Of a DNA stretch of 64,000 bases, positions 23,018-33,727 are shown piece by piece. Position numbers and translations under genes: made by a program. The first letter of the stretch is position 1, and each line of letters opens with the position of its first letter. Source of the DNA: Panax quinquefolius. Taxonomy: Eukaryota; Streptophyta; Magnoliopsida; Apiales; Araliaceae. The stretch lies in the NCBI GenBank assembly GCA_020205615.1, contig CM035170.1, positions 34,534,123 through 34,598,122 of the forward strand. The letters run 5' to 3'. Below the pieces are notes generated by a model, which did not search any database, was not told where the DNA came from, and was given only the letters and a program-made list of their open reading frames with translations.

Positions 23018-24487
23018 TATGACGCCTCCAAATTTAGGTGCTTGAAACCCGAATTCAGTGCTTCACGATACCATTTCTTTGAGCGGAATAATAATAATGT
23101 CATAAATATCAAACTTAATTTAAATATCAGAGTTGTCTAAATCCAAGGTGCGCGACCTTTAAAACATTTCATTACATGGTAGATAATAAATAGCATCATC
23201 TTATTTAAGTCTAGCTATTACATAAGATAATACAAACTTATTCTGTTAGCTCTCCTTTCCCTTTGTTCTTTCCTGAACCTTCAGGTCGATCATACATAGC
23301 TGAAAACATTTAAATTAAGCAAGAATGAGCATTTGAGTGCCCAACAAGTAATATCGAACAATAAACATTAGCTGAAAGGGTTAAATGTTTTCTTTGAACG
23401 ACACTTCTACAATGAAGAAATAGTTGTGAAGTAAACTAAAGCAACACTAACAACATAACAAATCTATTTCAAATTCTGAAACTACGTACTGACTATGATT
23501 GGTAAACAGTCGACAGACTATGAACTTTGTTTTCAATTTTCGATAGGGTTTAACAGAACTTCATCTGTAAACCGTCATAACTTACGGGCACGAGGTTGAT
23601 CATCCCAATGTGCCCTGTATTGATCAATACTACATACCAGAACGATATTCTCGTTAATCATATCCGCCTCAAGCGCACAAAGGTTTTCCCATGTTCGGGA
23701 TGTTCATACTTAGTCGAGAATCCAAACCAAACAATTCGGTTGGATATAAATAAGGTTCTATCATATTCAAAAGCTATTTTAAATATGTGTCTAGCCGAGA
23801 CAAATAGCTTAGACAAATAGCTTAGTATTTAGGGTTCTAATTTAGTAATTAGGATTCCTAAATATTAATTAGGGTTTACCTAATTAACATAAATACAATA
23901 ATTGTCATTAACTACATAACACACAACTTAACAATTCTTACAAACGTAATTGACTTATGTACTATAGTTTATCAGTAATGTTAGGGTTTTACATTGTTTT
24001 ACTATAAGCTGCTCCTCATATTAACATTATACACATATCAAGCATGTTTATATTATGAAATATAAATAATATTATATTAATATTCTCATTCCTTATTCAA
24101 AATCCGAATTAGGGTTTTGAATCCATATCTCACATAACCTTCATATAAACCATTATTAATTAAGTTAAAATAATTAACTAAACTAATATAATAAAATACA
24201 TATCATAATATTAATCCTTATAATCATATCATATATATAATAATCATATTTTCATGGAAAATAAATAATAAACATTTTTATTACAAAATTAATTTATAAT
24301 AAGAATATAATCTATAATGATCAATAATTCTTAAAAAGAATTTATTTACAATTATTCATGTAATAATAAGTTTTATTTATCACATAAATACATATACTTC
24401 TCTTTGCACATAATTCTACATTTATATAAAAAAAAATTAAATGCCAAATTTATTATTTAATTATATTGAAAATATTGGGTTATTACA
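23018..24487 (-). repeat. 5' LTR of the LTR3 element with a 3.5-kb internal deletion
   Basis: It matches the left LTR from 16398 to about 17195 and then from about 20735 to 21396. The join near 23815-23825 lies at the short shared string CTTAG and is preceded by a 13-base duplication (ACAAATAGCTTAG twice). The TATA and palindrome array were lost; the telo-box-like zone is partly kept. This LTR could no longer drive normal expression. Confidence 0.85.
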
Positions 24488-24592
24488 TTATAGGCCTGAC
24501 ATCCCTGTTGATAGAGATCCAGTGACTCAGGAGGAGTTACATCAGGTGGACAGGATTGATGATGTAGATATTGACACCATTGTCTTCTTCTG
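24488..24592 (+). pseudogene. PMD protein, 3' end after the nested insertion
   Basis: After the TSD copy the frame reads RPDIPVDRDPVTQEELHQVD and ends at TGA 24590-24592 with ...DTIVFF. It continues the frame broken at 16397. The acidic C-terminal tail follows the family's usual low-complexity end. Confidence 0.7.
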
Positions 24593-25074
24593 ATGTGTAT
24601 TCTCGTTATCTCTTTTGATAGGCCTCTATTAGATATTGGGTGGCTGTGCCCCATTCTCGCTATATCTTTTGATAGGCCTCTGTTAGTAGTAGGGGCGTCT
24701 GTGCCCCCATTTCTCTGTATTTTTAGCTGTACAGAGATGATGTATATAGACGATGATATACTTAGGAAAGTATGTACTATTTTTGATTCCCTATATCATA
24801 TTGCCATCTATTAACTGTAATGCATGTATCATGTTATGCATATGTATGTATTTCCAGAGATGTTCAGCATTGAACCCTAGATGGTCTTATGACACGGCCC
24901 ATACAGATGCCTTCTTCGATAGTTAGCCGTATTGATCATACCCTACCATTATTGGTGGCATCTGGTATGTGATTGTGTTATGATAGCATGTCACCATCAG
25001 ATAGGGTGACCGTAAATCACTTGTTGCAGCATACTATGACCCTGTTGATGTTTCAGGTTTCCACAGGATTCATG
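24593..25074 (+). other. Spacer between the two antisense ORFs with a 54-bp tandem duplication
   Basis: No gene is seen. Two tandem copies of a 54-base unit start at 24599 and 24653 (ATTCTCG...TTTTGATAGGCCTCT). The rest may be the 3' untranslated region of the PMD gene and the 5' region of the next ORF; no promoter motif stands out. Confidence 0.5.
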
Positions 25075-26234
25075 GAGGGCATGCTGGAGCACTGGGTATT
25101 GGAGAGGTAGGTTTTTTGATTTGGTACCCATGAGTTGACTCCGACTCTAGAGGAGTATGCACGTTGACGATTCTGCCCTTAGACAGATCTTGCGTGCATA
25201 TGGCTATTGGAGATATGAGTAGACAGTTTATGACCCTCACCGGGCTGCGGCGTAGAGTGGTACAGGATGAGCTGACGTCTGGTCATGTTATATCCCAGCG
25301 TTTTCTGTTTGACAGATTTGGCTCTGAGGATAGCTATACACTGGCAGCCTTCTGTGGATTTCACCACCGGGAGGATTATTGGCGCCTACGAGTAGATGTC
25401 CTCTTCTTTGTGTGTCATTCATATGTATATATGCCACGGTACATTGATGAGATAGACATCGGAGTCATCATGGCAGTGAGAGCTCTTAGGGAGGGTCAGT
25501 CCATTGTACATATGATCGTGGCAGAGATGCTGAGGTCGGCCACATACTGATGCACCTATCCGATGGGAGTGTTTACAGGCAGCGCGATCATGTTATACGT
25601 GTGGTTCATGTCACACTTGAGGTCGATTGGGACCTTTCGTCGACATGGGTATTGCTTCACCCATGATATAGCTATGTCTTACTCCTTTTAGCCATCGAAG
25701 TGTACAGACGCTATGTCTTGGTCGATGTTCTTGGCGGATATCAGAGATTTATTTGGCATTCTGTTGTGTACAGGGCTCAGCTCACCCTATATCTTCATTA
25801 CTCATGCTCCGGGCGTGGATTATCTCCCTCTGGCTAGTTTGAGGGGCATGAATACCTATCACCCACTGGCTGTGATGTCGCAGTTTGACCAGTTCTAGGA
25901 TTTCCATCCTTTTGAGTGGGCGCTAGGTCAGGATTTAGCTTCCCGCCATATATCAGCAGATGACCGATCCCGGGTGTATGCATGTTGGGACCAGCATGAG
26001 GTAGCTGCTTTCTCTATTAGCCATTCAGGCAGTTCGCTAGAGTATTCCGCGTGGATGGAGATAGAGATTTCATCGGCTGCGGTAGTATCCATTGTACCAG
26101 ATAGTGATTCAGACGATGGAGAGCCCATGAAGGATGTTGATTCTCACATCGAGGAGGAGCAGTCTACTCAGTTGCCAGTATCTCCTTTAGAGTCTCCCAA
26201 TACTAGAACTATTGTGATCCACCATTCGGCATAG
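25075..26234 (+). pseudogene. DUF7745-like protein ORF, antisense to the Tat element
   Basis: Frames on the plus strand assemble into one protein: MEGMLEHWVLER and ELTPTLEEYAR (25075-25150), then RRRVVQDELTSGHVISQRF, CGFHHREDYWRLRVDVLFF and DEIDIGVIMAVRALREGQS (25164-25550), then RVWFMSHL-like, WSMFLADIRDLF, PLASLRGMNTYHPLAVM (to 25898), and VYACWDQHEVAAFSIS (to 26234). The T-P-T-x-E-E-Y start and the W-F-x-SHL and RG-x-x-Y-P-x-x-x-x-QF blocks resemble the plant domain of unknown function DUF7745; that name is from memory and untested. Stops at 25548 and 25896 and several frameshifts break it. Function unknown. Confidence 0.6.
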
Positions 26235-26258
26235 TACTTTGAGTAGAGTCTTCATCTG

Positions 26259-26660
26259 ATGACCTTCGAGAGAGATCAGGCTAGAGCCTTGATGTTGACA
26301 GCCCTTAATGGGAGAGATGCAGCTCTGTTAGAGAGAGACGAGGCATTAGCTCGTAGAGACGCCACTATTGTTGAGCGGGATGAGGCCAGATCAGCCAAAG
26401 ATGTCATGATAGTTGAGAGGGATAGCGCTATATCTGCCTGGGACATAACCGTTACAGATAGCTCCACAGTGAGGTCTCTTACCACTGACATGATTGTAGA
26501 GATGAGCACGTACATTGATGAGCATAGAGTCACCATGCAAATGGCTGTAGATCTATTAGTCCGTGTGGATACCCTTGTACAGGAGACCACAGCGTTACCT
26601 CCTTCTGTTGAGAGGGATGCCATTTTGGGCTTGATAGCTCGCATATACACTGACTTGTAG
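26259..26660 (+). CDS. Coiled-coil tail ORF with ERDxA repeats
   Basis: This 133-residue open frame begins MTFERDQARALML and contains five to six imperfect repeats of the form (V/L)ERDEA(R/L)-x-x-(R/K)D, with glutamate and arginine at heptad-like spacing. It ends with a helical segment, EMSTYIDEHRVTMQMAVDLL. It follows the DUF7745-like frame after two stops (TAG 26232, TAG 26244) and is probably its C-terminal coiled coil, now detached. No known function; a separate protein is less likely. Confidence 0.5.
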   Translation: MTFERDQARALMLTALNGRDAALLERDEALARRDATIVERDEARSAKDVMIVERDSAISAWDITVTDSSTVRSLTTDMIVEMSTYIDEHRVTMQMAVDLLVRVDTLVQETTALPPSVERDAILGLIARIYTDL

Positions 26661-27934
26661 ATGAGCTCGTATTTTCCTGCACAGACTAGCTTAGCCATTT
26701 TGTCATGTACAGTTTACATTGTGTATATCAAACAACATTGTATATATAGCAGGGAAATATATTTTTGATCACTTCCCTTTTAGATATGTATGTTGTTTGC
26801 TTGACATTTGCCTGTTTCTTCAGGGCTTGTGATCTTGATGTATTCTGAATTCCTCCTTGATGGATGGACATTGAGTTGTCACTGGATATTTCAAAATGGA
26901 TCATTGATCTATATGGATCCCTACCATCTTTGTTGTCTTGGGACTGGTTTCTGTATGGAAATATGGAGAGGAGTGTGGCTTTCCTCTCTGAGGTTGACCG
27001 CTTTTTCTACGATGGTCGCCAAGATTTTATTTGTGAGAAGCCTAGTTAATTCCATCTCTTATGGATTGGTGTTGCTCTTTGAGGCACAACCGCAGCTTAG
27101 ATGGTCGTCGAATCTCCTATTTAGGAGGAGTTCAGGTAATTCTATCCCTTTGGTCTGAAGCCGAATGAAATGTGGTGGATTAAAGGATGATCCTAGTACT
27201 ACTGACAAGTGTTGATGTTTTTGTAGGGGGTGAGATCGAACCATAAATAGCTGCCTACGTACTCTTATTGAAGAGGAGAGCAGGTCTGCGTAGTTTGAAC
27301 CTGGTGTAAGAGGTTCAATGCTGTATGTGGCAGGAATGGTGTAGGAATGTTTTTGTTGTTTTTGTTTTTGTAAGGAGAAGGGTGTAAGAAATGTTTTTGT
27401 TGTTTTTGTTTTATTGCAACCGGGCCATGTAAAATGGTTGCCTATGTACTCCTATTGAAGAGGAGATCAGGTCGACGTAGTTCGCCCCTTAGGACGATTT
27501 ATAGCCGAAGAGAAGTATAAATCCCATGTACATGCTATACTGCGGGGAGAAGAAAGTTTGATCCCATGATTGGGACAAACTGCAAGTGTGAAAAAGTTTG
27601 ATCCCATCTTCAGGACAAACTGCAAGCGTAGAAAAGTGTAATCCCATCTTCAGGATAAACTGCAGGTGTAAAAAGTGTAATCCTGTCTTCAGGATAAACT
27701 GCAGGTATATAAAGGTTCAATTCCTTAGGGGATAACCGAAATTGTATGAACATAGTGAAACCAGGTTGCTGGCTTGAAGAGTACGTTTCCCTGAGGTGCA
27801 AAATGTGGCAAAGAGTTGTATGTGATGAAGGGTTAAAGAATTGGAATGACTGGTGATTTGATGATCCAACACCAGGATGTTTGCTTGATGGTAACTTCAG
27901 ATATAGTACCGTTTCACGGTGTCCGAGTTGATGA
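26661..27934. repeat. Non-coding region between antisense ORFs and Tat pol, with repeat motifs
   Basis: No gene is seen; the small ORFs at 26808-27158 and 27610-27801 follow repeat units. Three related hairpins occur at 27112 (CTCCT/AGGAG), 27262 and 27449 (ACTC-TATTGAAGAGGAG), the last two with TGCCTA(C/T)GTACTC before them and a CGTAGTT after. On the minus strand these contain the CTACGTA-type strings common near Tat/Ogre 3' regions. A 40-bp tandem array follows at 27555-27730, and TGTTTTTGTTGTTTTTGTTTT occurs twice near 27350 and 27395. Confidence 0.6.
27555..27730. repeat. 40-bp tandem repeat
   Basis: Units start at 27555, 27595, 27635, 27674 and 27713 (partial) with the consensus AGT(T/G)T(G/A)ATCCCATCTTCAGG followed by A(C/T)AAACTGCA. 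Reading it as protein on the minus strand gives repeats of TPAVYPEDGITLF, but nothing supports translation. Confidence 0.85.
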
Positions 27935-28961
27935 GTTATGGAAATTCATCACCGTCCATTTCCTGTAATCTAAGAGCGCCTCCTGTCAATACCTCCTGGA
28001 CAACAAATGGGCCTTTCCAGTTAGGGGTGAATTTTCCATTGGACTGATCTTGGTTGTCAAGTATCTTCTTTAAAACCAAGTCATGTTGTTTAAACTGCCG
28101 TAGCCGGACTTTTCTGTTATAGGATCTGGTGATCCTTTGTCGATATAACTGACCATAGAAGATAGTCGCAGTTCACTTTTCGTCTATTAGAGACAATTGG
28201 TGATACATGTCTTGTACCCATTGATCTGCATCCAGCTGAGCGTCTATCAACACTCTGAGGGATTCCATTTCAACTTCTATGGGGAGCACTGCTTCCATCC
28301 CATAGGTTAATGCGTAGGGGGTTGCCCCAGTGGAAGTGCGCATTAATGTTCTGTAAGCTAACAGAGTAAGAGGCAATAAGTCAGGCCATTCTTTATGGTT
28401 GGCGGACATCTTTTGCATGATCTTCTTGATGTTTTTGTTAGCCGCTTCAACATCACCATTCATCTTTGGACGGTAGATGATAGAGTTAAGATGTTTGATG
28501 TGGAATTTACTGCATAGCTCTTCCATCATTTTGTTGTTGAGGTTTTTAGCATTTTCTGACACAATTACCTCTGGTTGTCAATATTGACAAATGTTATTGT
28601 TTCTGATCAAAACAATGATGACTTCTTTGGTAACCCTGGGGAAGGATGCTGCTTCTACCCAGTTGGCGAAGTAGTCGATTATGGTGAATATAAAGTGATG
28701 CCCATTACTGGCTTTGGGCTCGATGGGCCCGATCATGTCCATTCCCCACATTGAGAAGGGCCAAGGTGAACTCATATTGTGGAGCTCCCTCAGAGGGGCG
28801 TGGATGGTGTTTCCATGAATTTGACATTGATAACACCTCTTGACATGATCATCACAGTCAGCTTTGAGGGTAAGCCAGTAATGTCCTGTTCTAAGGATCT
28901 TTATAACAAGCAGGGGGGCGCTCATGTGCGGGCCACATATTCCACCATGGACCTCATCCAT
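27935..28961 (-). pseudogene. Tat/Ogre integrase
   Basis: The frame from 28961 has the zinc-binding N-terminus (HGGICGPH...CYQCQIHG), the core WPFSMWGMDMIGPI with the first aspartate, and DYFANWVEA. A stop near 28578 is followed by VIVSENAKNLNNKMMEELC, where the second catalytic aspartate is glutamate (usual form SDNAKNLNN). RPKMNGDVEAANKNIKKIM carries the third acidic residue. TGATPYALTYGMEAVLP and a GPF-VQEVL C-terminal block follow. It inserts element cDNA into chromosomes in working relatives. The stops and the D-to-E change argue against activity. Confidence 0.9.
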
Positions 28962-29050
28962 TAGCCTCTAAGCTTAGTCCTGGTCCAGACATCTGAGGAG
29001 ACCTAGTCCTGCATCTATTTTGTAGAGTGCATCCCCACTCAGGTAGAATT

Positions 29051-29524
29051 TCATAGCAAGTCGAGGGATCTACCTTTCTCAGTAGGGCTCACCTCAGCGG
29101 GTGTAGATCCGTCTCGTATATACTCCTTGATATGCTGGATGGGAGGTAGTTCATCCGATACTTCTCCAACATAGTTCCCATAGGCTGGTGCCTTGTGCAG
29201 GGCAAATGTGATGCTAGGCATGTGTTCCTTGTCAGGTATGTGAAACAAGGAGACCAAAGTTTCCAATGCGTCTGCAAAGTCATTCCTATTACGAGGAATA
29301 TGTAGGAAGGAGATTTCTTCGAACTCCAAAGCCATCTGTAAAACTTGTCGATGGTAAGGCAACAAATGTAGCTCTTTGGTTTGATAGATTCTCGTGGTTT
29401 GTCTGATTACCAACTCTGAATCCCCAAAGACAGTTAACCACCTGATGCAGATTGAACGAGCAAGTTTTAGCCCCATGAGATAGCCTTCATACTCAGCTGT
29501 GTTGTTGGTGCTGACAAATTGCAA
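29051..29524 (-). pseudogene. Tat second RNase H domain and connection to integrase
   Basis: The frame contains NNTAEYEGYLMGLKLA, VFGDSELVIRQTT and HIPRNRNDFADALETL, the E, D and D positions of a retrotransposon RNase H that removes the RNA strand during reverse transcription. The final domain ends in a tether reading FYLSGDALYK just before the integrase. It lies immediately after another RNase H-like domain, the double arrangement found in Tat elements. Interrupted at 29524 by a frameshift to the preceding frame. Confidence 0.85.
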
Positions 29525-30158
29525 TTTGACAATGACGGATATCTTTCTCCCGTCTGGGATACGTAATGCCCGACTCGAGAACCTTCCATAATAATGACTC
29601 CATCAAAATACATTTTCCATATATGGCATGTATCGTACTGATGGTGTTGCTGAACTATCATTACCCCTTCATCTGGGAAGTAGGTTTCCAAGGGTTTGAA
29701 ATCCCCTGAAGGTGCCGTGGCCAGTTGATCTGCAAATTGTTGTAGGATCAACTGCCATATGGACAGCCGGCAATTTAACATGGGTTTGTTGAATACATAC
29801 TTAAGAGGATCCACGCGGGATATGAGATAGGTTGTATGATCATGGAGGTAATGTTGTAACCTCATGGAAGCCCATGCTAAAGCATAACAAGTCTTCTTAA
29901 TCAGAGTGTACTTGTGTTCACTGCTGCTGAATCTTTTGCTGAGGTAATAGATAGCTCATTCTTGGCCTCTATCATCTTTCTGTCCCAGCATGCAGCTCAT
30001 GGAATTGTCACTTATGGACAGGTACATGAACATGGGAACATCATCCATGGGTGGAACCAAAACGAGAGCTTTGACTAGCTGTTCTTTGATTGTAAGGAAG
30101 GTTTTCTGGCACTCGTCGTTCCATTTCATGGAGGAATGGGCTCACAGGTTGCTGTGAG
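29467..30158 (-). pseudogene. Tat first RNase H region
   Basis: The frame 29865-29467 contains HDHTTYLISRVDPLKYVF, GDFKPLETYFPDE and WKMYFDGVIIMEGS; the latter is the DGA/S motif that opens the second, archaeal-type RNase H. Upstream, 30158-29866 encodes in broken frames the RT thumb and the first RNase H, including the family's CMLGQ and YYLS stretch. Short frameshifts separate the pieces. Confidence 0.75.
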
Positions 30159-31010
30159 TTAAGAAATGAACCTGCTAATGAAGTTGATTCTTCCTAAAAA
30201 TCCCCGTATTTCCTTCTTTGTCTGAGGAATGGGCATTTTCATAATGGCCTGGATTTTAGTGGGGTCCAACTTAATCCCTTTGTGGCTGACTAGGAATCCT
30301 AGCAACTTACCTGATTTAACGTTAAAGGCGCACTTGACTGGATTCAACTTCAAGTTGTACTTACGTAACCTGTTGAATAGCTTCACGAGATGGTCTAAGT
30401 GGTCTTCTTCCCTTCGGGACTTGACAATGATGTCATCCACATAGATCTCTATCTCTTTATGTATTAAGTCGTGAAAAAGAGCCATCATAGTTCGTTGATA
30501 GGTGGCTCCAGCATTGATGAGGCTGAATGACAACCGTCTATAGCAGAAAGTTCCCAAGGCGTGATGAAAGCAGTTTTCTCATGATCTTCCTCAACAACCA
30601 TAATATGGTGGTATCCATCGAAACAATCCGCAAAAGAGTACATGTCGTATTGAGCAGTATTGTCAATGAGAATGTGGATAAATGGTATAGGAAAGCTATC
30701 TTTAAGGCAAGCTTTGTTCCTATCCCGATAATCCACGCAAACTCAAACCTTTCTTCCAGGTTTAGGCACGGGAATGATGTTGGATATCCACTCAGGATAT
30801 GTAGACACCATGATAATACAAGCTTGAAATTGTTTCACAATTTCTTCTTTCACCTTAAACTCTACTCAGGTTTTAATCACATGAGCTTCTGTTTGACTGG
30901 TTTGAATCCCTCCTTAATGGGTAGGCGATGAAGTACAATGTCAGTGGACAAACCCACCATGTCTTTGTGAGACCATGCAAACACATCCTGGAATTGGGTT
31001 AATAACGTAA
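30159..31010 (-). pseudogene. Tat reverse transcriptase
   Basis: Pieces in two frames give RT: DYRDRNKACLKDSFPIPF and YSFADCFDGYHHIMV (30736-30485), then GTFCYRRLSFSLINAGATYQ, IEIYVDDIIVKSRREED, LKLNPVKCAFNVKSGKLLGF and KKEIRGFLGRINFISRF (30557-30159). The YVDD active site is kept. A frameshift near 30555 and frame changes upstream (30737-31010, HKDMVGLSTDIVLHRLP) break it. The plus ORF 30527-30931 is a shadow. Confidence 0.92.
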
Positions 31011-31070
31011 CCATGTTATTCCTTTGATTTGGGGTTAGGTCTGAACTAATCTGAATTAACTTAGGGATTT

Positions 31071-32086
31071 CTACGGTTCCGAGATTGAACGAAGTGGTTT
31101 GATCAGGTTGGGTTTAGGTTTGTCTTTAACCCATTCTTGAATTTCTGGAGGCACCTCAATGTCCTCATGTATTTCCATCAAAGATGAATCTAGCTTTATA
31201 TCAAAGCTACAATCCTTGTAGAGAAGAGGCACCTTATCAGCAAGTGCAGGCACATCTAAAATCAGAGTCCTAAAACAAAATATGCTTTCACTTAGTATAT
31301 ATGAAATGGTTTGATCATACAAAGTGTTAGCATGTATTGACAAAATAACTGCTAATACTGTACATAAAAGTAAGCAGTTAGGATATCTATAGAGGCAGAA
31401 AGAGTTTCTGCCTGCTTTACCCTCGTCGAGGGCAAAGTTCTGGTGGACTGCAGTGATGGAGGGGCTGCCATCGTCCTCCTTCTCCCGAATGATGACCATT
31501 ACGTCTGGGCAATCATCGTCTGGGTGTATCTGTTTGTATGTTCATCATGGACAATGATGCGTATGCCTGACATCATTCTGACGATATCTTGTTTGATTAT
31601 TTGTTTCTCTTCCTCTACTCTGGGGTCTGGAACAAAGACTTCTTTCTCTTTTACCGGTATCGGCTTGGGAAAAAACATAGCCATGACTTCGGCTGGCACC
31701 TTTACAGGAGGTTGTGCGGACTCAGGATTTGAAGGTGGAGACAGTCGTTGCATAACTGAAGCTACAGGAATCTAATGATGTTTATGTGGATTCATGTGAC
31801 TGGAACTAGCAGAATAGCCCAGTCCAACTGTCCTAGTTTGACTGACAACTTGAATTGGGTGCTTAATATCCTGATGCTTTTTACCCAGCCCTTGTCCTGG
31901 CTGATGACCCAAAGATATGATTTCTTGAGTATCCGACATTACTTCGGTAGAAATCTTAGGTGTGAGAGTTGGCACCCCAATAGGGTGGTAGTGAGTGTTG
32001 CTCACCTCTAGGGCATGAAAACTGACCGGTTCAACTTCTGAATTAAAGCTGATGAGGGGTATATCACTCTGTTTAGGACATTCCGC
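31071..32086 (-). pseudogene. Tat polyprotein linker with G-patch motif
   Basis: Following the protease in the same frame, 32005-31772 encodes ISLGHQPGQGLGKKHQDI and TRTVGLGY, a G-patch-like glycine motif seen between protease and RT in Tat elements and thought to bind RNA. 31753-31499 adds a charged proline-rich linker (FFPKPIPVKEKEVFVPDP). 31499-31071 is acidic and precedes RT. In-frame stops occur at 32089, 31774 and 31501. Confidence 0.7.
31270..31420 (-). other. Possible Ogre-type intron between protease and RT
   Basis: On the minus strand a GTAAAG donor (from 31420) and a T-rich acceptor ending TTTTGTTTTAG (31270) bound 151 AT-rich bases. Ogre elements are known to carry an intron between the protease and RT parts, exactly this place. 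The frame happens to stay open through it, and the joined frame is off by one in this decayed copy, so the call is tentative. Confidence 0.4.
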
Positions 32087-33472
32087 CTAAGCATTAACCA
32101 TGACTAAGTTGTCATTCATGATATATTTCAGTTGCTGATGAAGAGTGGAGGGGACTACCCCAGCCATATAAATCCACAGTCTTCCCATTAGCAGGTTGTA
32201 TCTTGAATCTATTTTGAGCACGTGAAAAGATACGCAGAAGGTATGGGGACCAATCTCGATTGGTAGCTCAATCTCTCCGACTAAATTTTGGCAGGCTTCG
32301 TCAAAAGCTTTAATAAATGTATGGCTGCTTTGGATCCATTTGAGATTGATGTTCATCTTTAGCAACATAGCGTAAGGATAGATATTCAGAGAAGAACCTC
32401 CACCTATCAAAACTCCAGCTAGCATATATTCGGAGGACAAAATCGCAATGTGCAACGGCTTGCAATGGCCGATCCCTTCGGGAGGTATATCGTCATTAGT
32501 GAAAGATTTCACATTGTTGTTAAAAATGTGATCAACCAGATGTTGAAATTTTTCTACATCCACTGATATCGATAAGTAGCCTTCTTCCAAAACCTTTAGT
32601 AAGATCTTCCTGTGATCCTCGGAAGTTAAAACCAAGTCCAGGATTGAAAGTTGGTGTGGAGCTTCTCTTAAGCTTAAAACCACCTTGGCTTCGTTATGAC
32701 CCATAGTGCGGAGGAATTTTTCAATCTTCTCCATGGGTATTTTCCCCTTTGACTTGATGGTGGACTTCATCACCCATTGGGGAAGATACAGTGGATTCTC
32801 CTTCGACACTGCAGCAGTTGTATGAGAGGTGGATCCTTCAGCTTCTCCATAATTCCATGGGACTTTTTGTAAGATGATAACATGATATTGTGGTCTGAAT
32901 GGCAAGTTGATTGGCTTGAGAGCAGCCACTTTCAAAGGTTTTTCAATTCCTTTGAGTTGAATTGTTTGCATTATGAGAGGTTTGACAATCCCATCAGCCT
33001 CAGCGGATATAACTGCTACCAATCCCTTCCATTTAGTAGGACAAATATCCTCACTCTCAAATAGCACAGTGTCGTCGTCTTCTAGCTGCAAGACCCCGCT
33101 GTCAATTAAATTTTGAATGAGGTGGCGGAGTGCCCAACATTCTTCAATGTTGTGACCGCGAGAATGGTAGTGATATTGGCAAACTCCATCAGAATTAAAC
33201 CGTCCTGAACGGGGATTGATTGGAGGTAGAAGGGAAGTGATCCTTCCTTCATTAATCAACATTTGAAGTATTTCCTCCATAGGTTGGCCCAGGTATGTAA
33301 ATTCCCTTCTGTTGTCAAAATCCATACGGGCTTTAGGACTTGCTCTCTTAATCACTTTGTCTTCCAGTGTTTCTTTATCTGAAGGTGACGATGGAGTATT
33401 CACAACAAAAGGGAGCAGACTAGCATGCTCCTGGCTGACTAATTGGCGTGTGACTTGATGCTGATAAGTCAC
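32087..33472 (-). pseudogene. Tat gag C-terminal repeat and aspartic protease
   Basis: This 461-codon frame starts with a gag-like segment: PMEEILQMLINEGRITSLLP, a C-x-YH...H-x-x-x-x-C zinc motif (CQYHYHSRGHNIEECWALRH) and LIQNLIDSGVLQL. It then reaches the protease, MLAGVLIGGGSSLNIYPYAML, where the catalytic aspartate is replaced by glycine (family form VLID-GSS-N). Alignment to the frame at 33728-34945 shows the zinc segment is a second copy. The frame is the same as upstream gag, with a stop near 33493 between them. Proteolytic activity is not expected. Confidence 0.88.
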
Positions 33473-33727
33473 CAGTTCTGCAAATTGCTTAATCTATTTA
33501 CACAGAGCTTTCATCTTTCGTTCCATTTTGAATTGGAACTTTGCATAATCCCATTTGTCAACACCATCTTTATGGGTTTGAGAGAATTCATCGTTAAAAT
33601 TGGAGCTCCGTCCACTGCTCCAATTAATCATGTTGACCTCTTCCTCTTTGTGTTGGGGAAGAGGGTTGTCTTATACGTGAGGTTGATCTGGTTTGGTGAC
33701 CACAATCTCACCGTTGTCTATCAAATC

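Larger units (their letters stand above)
16398..24487 (-). mobile_element. Chromovirus with very long LTRs (LTR3 family), minus strand, nearly without coding
   Basis: It begins TATGATGCCCCCAAATT and ends ...TTGGGTTATTACA. The interior is only 1.6 kb (21397-23017) with a C-rich (plus strand) polypurine tract next to the left LTR and an iMet-type primer site next to the right LTR. The TSD is GTATA (16393-16397) and TTATA (24488-24492). Removing the insertion and one TSD rejoins the PMD frame (DPPLY / RPDIPVD). Left LTR 5.0 kb, right LTR 1.47 kb because of an internal deletion. Only gag pieces remain, so it would need proteins from relatives. Confidence 0.9.

Noticed and set aside
26276..26698. 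Long minus-strand ORF opposite the coiled-coil tail
   Set aside because: It mirrors the repetitive plus-strand frame; its composition is that of a shadow and it has no recognisable domain.
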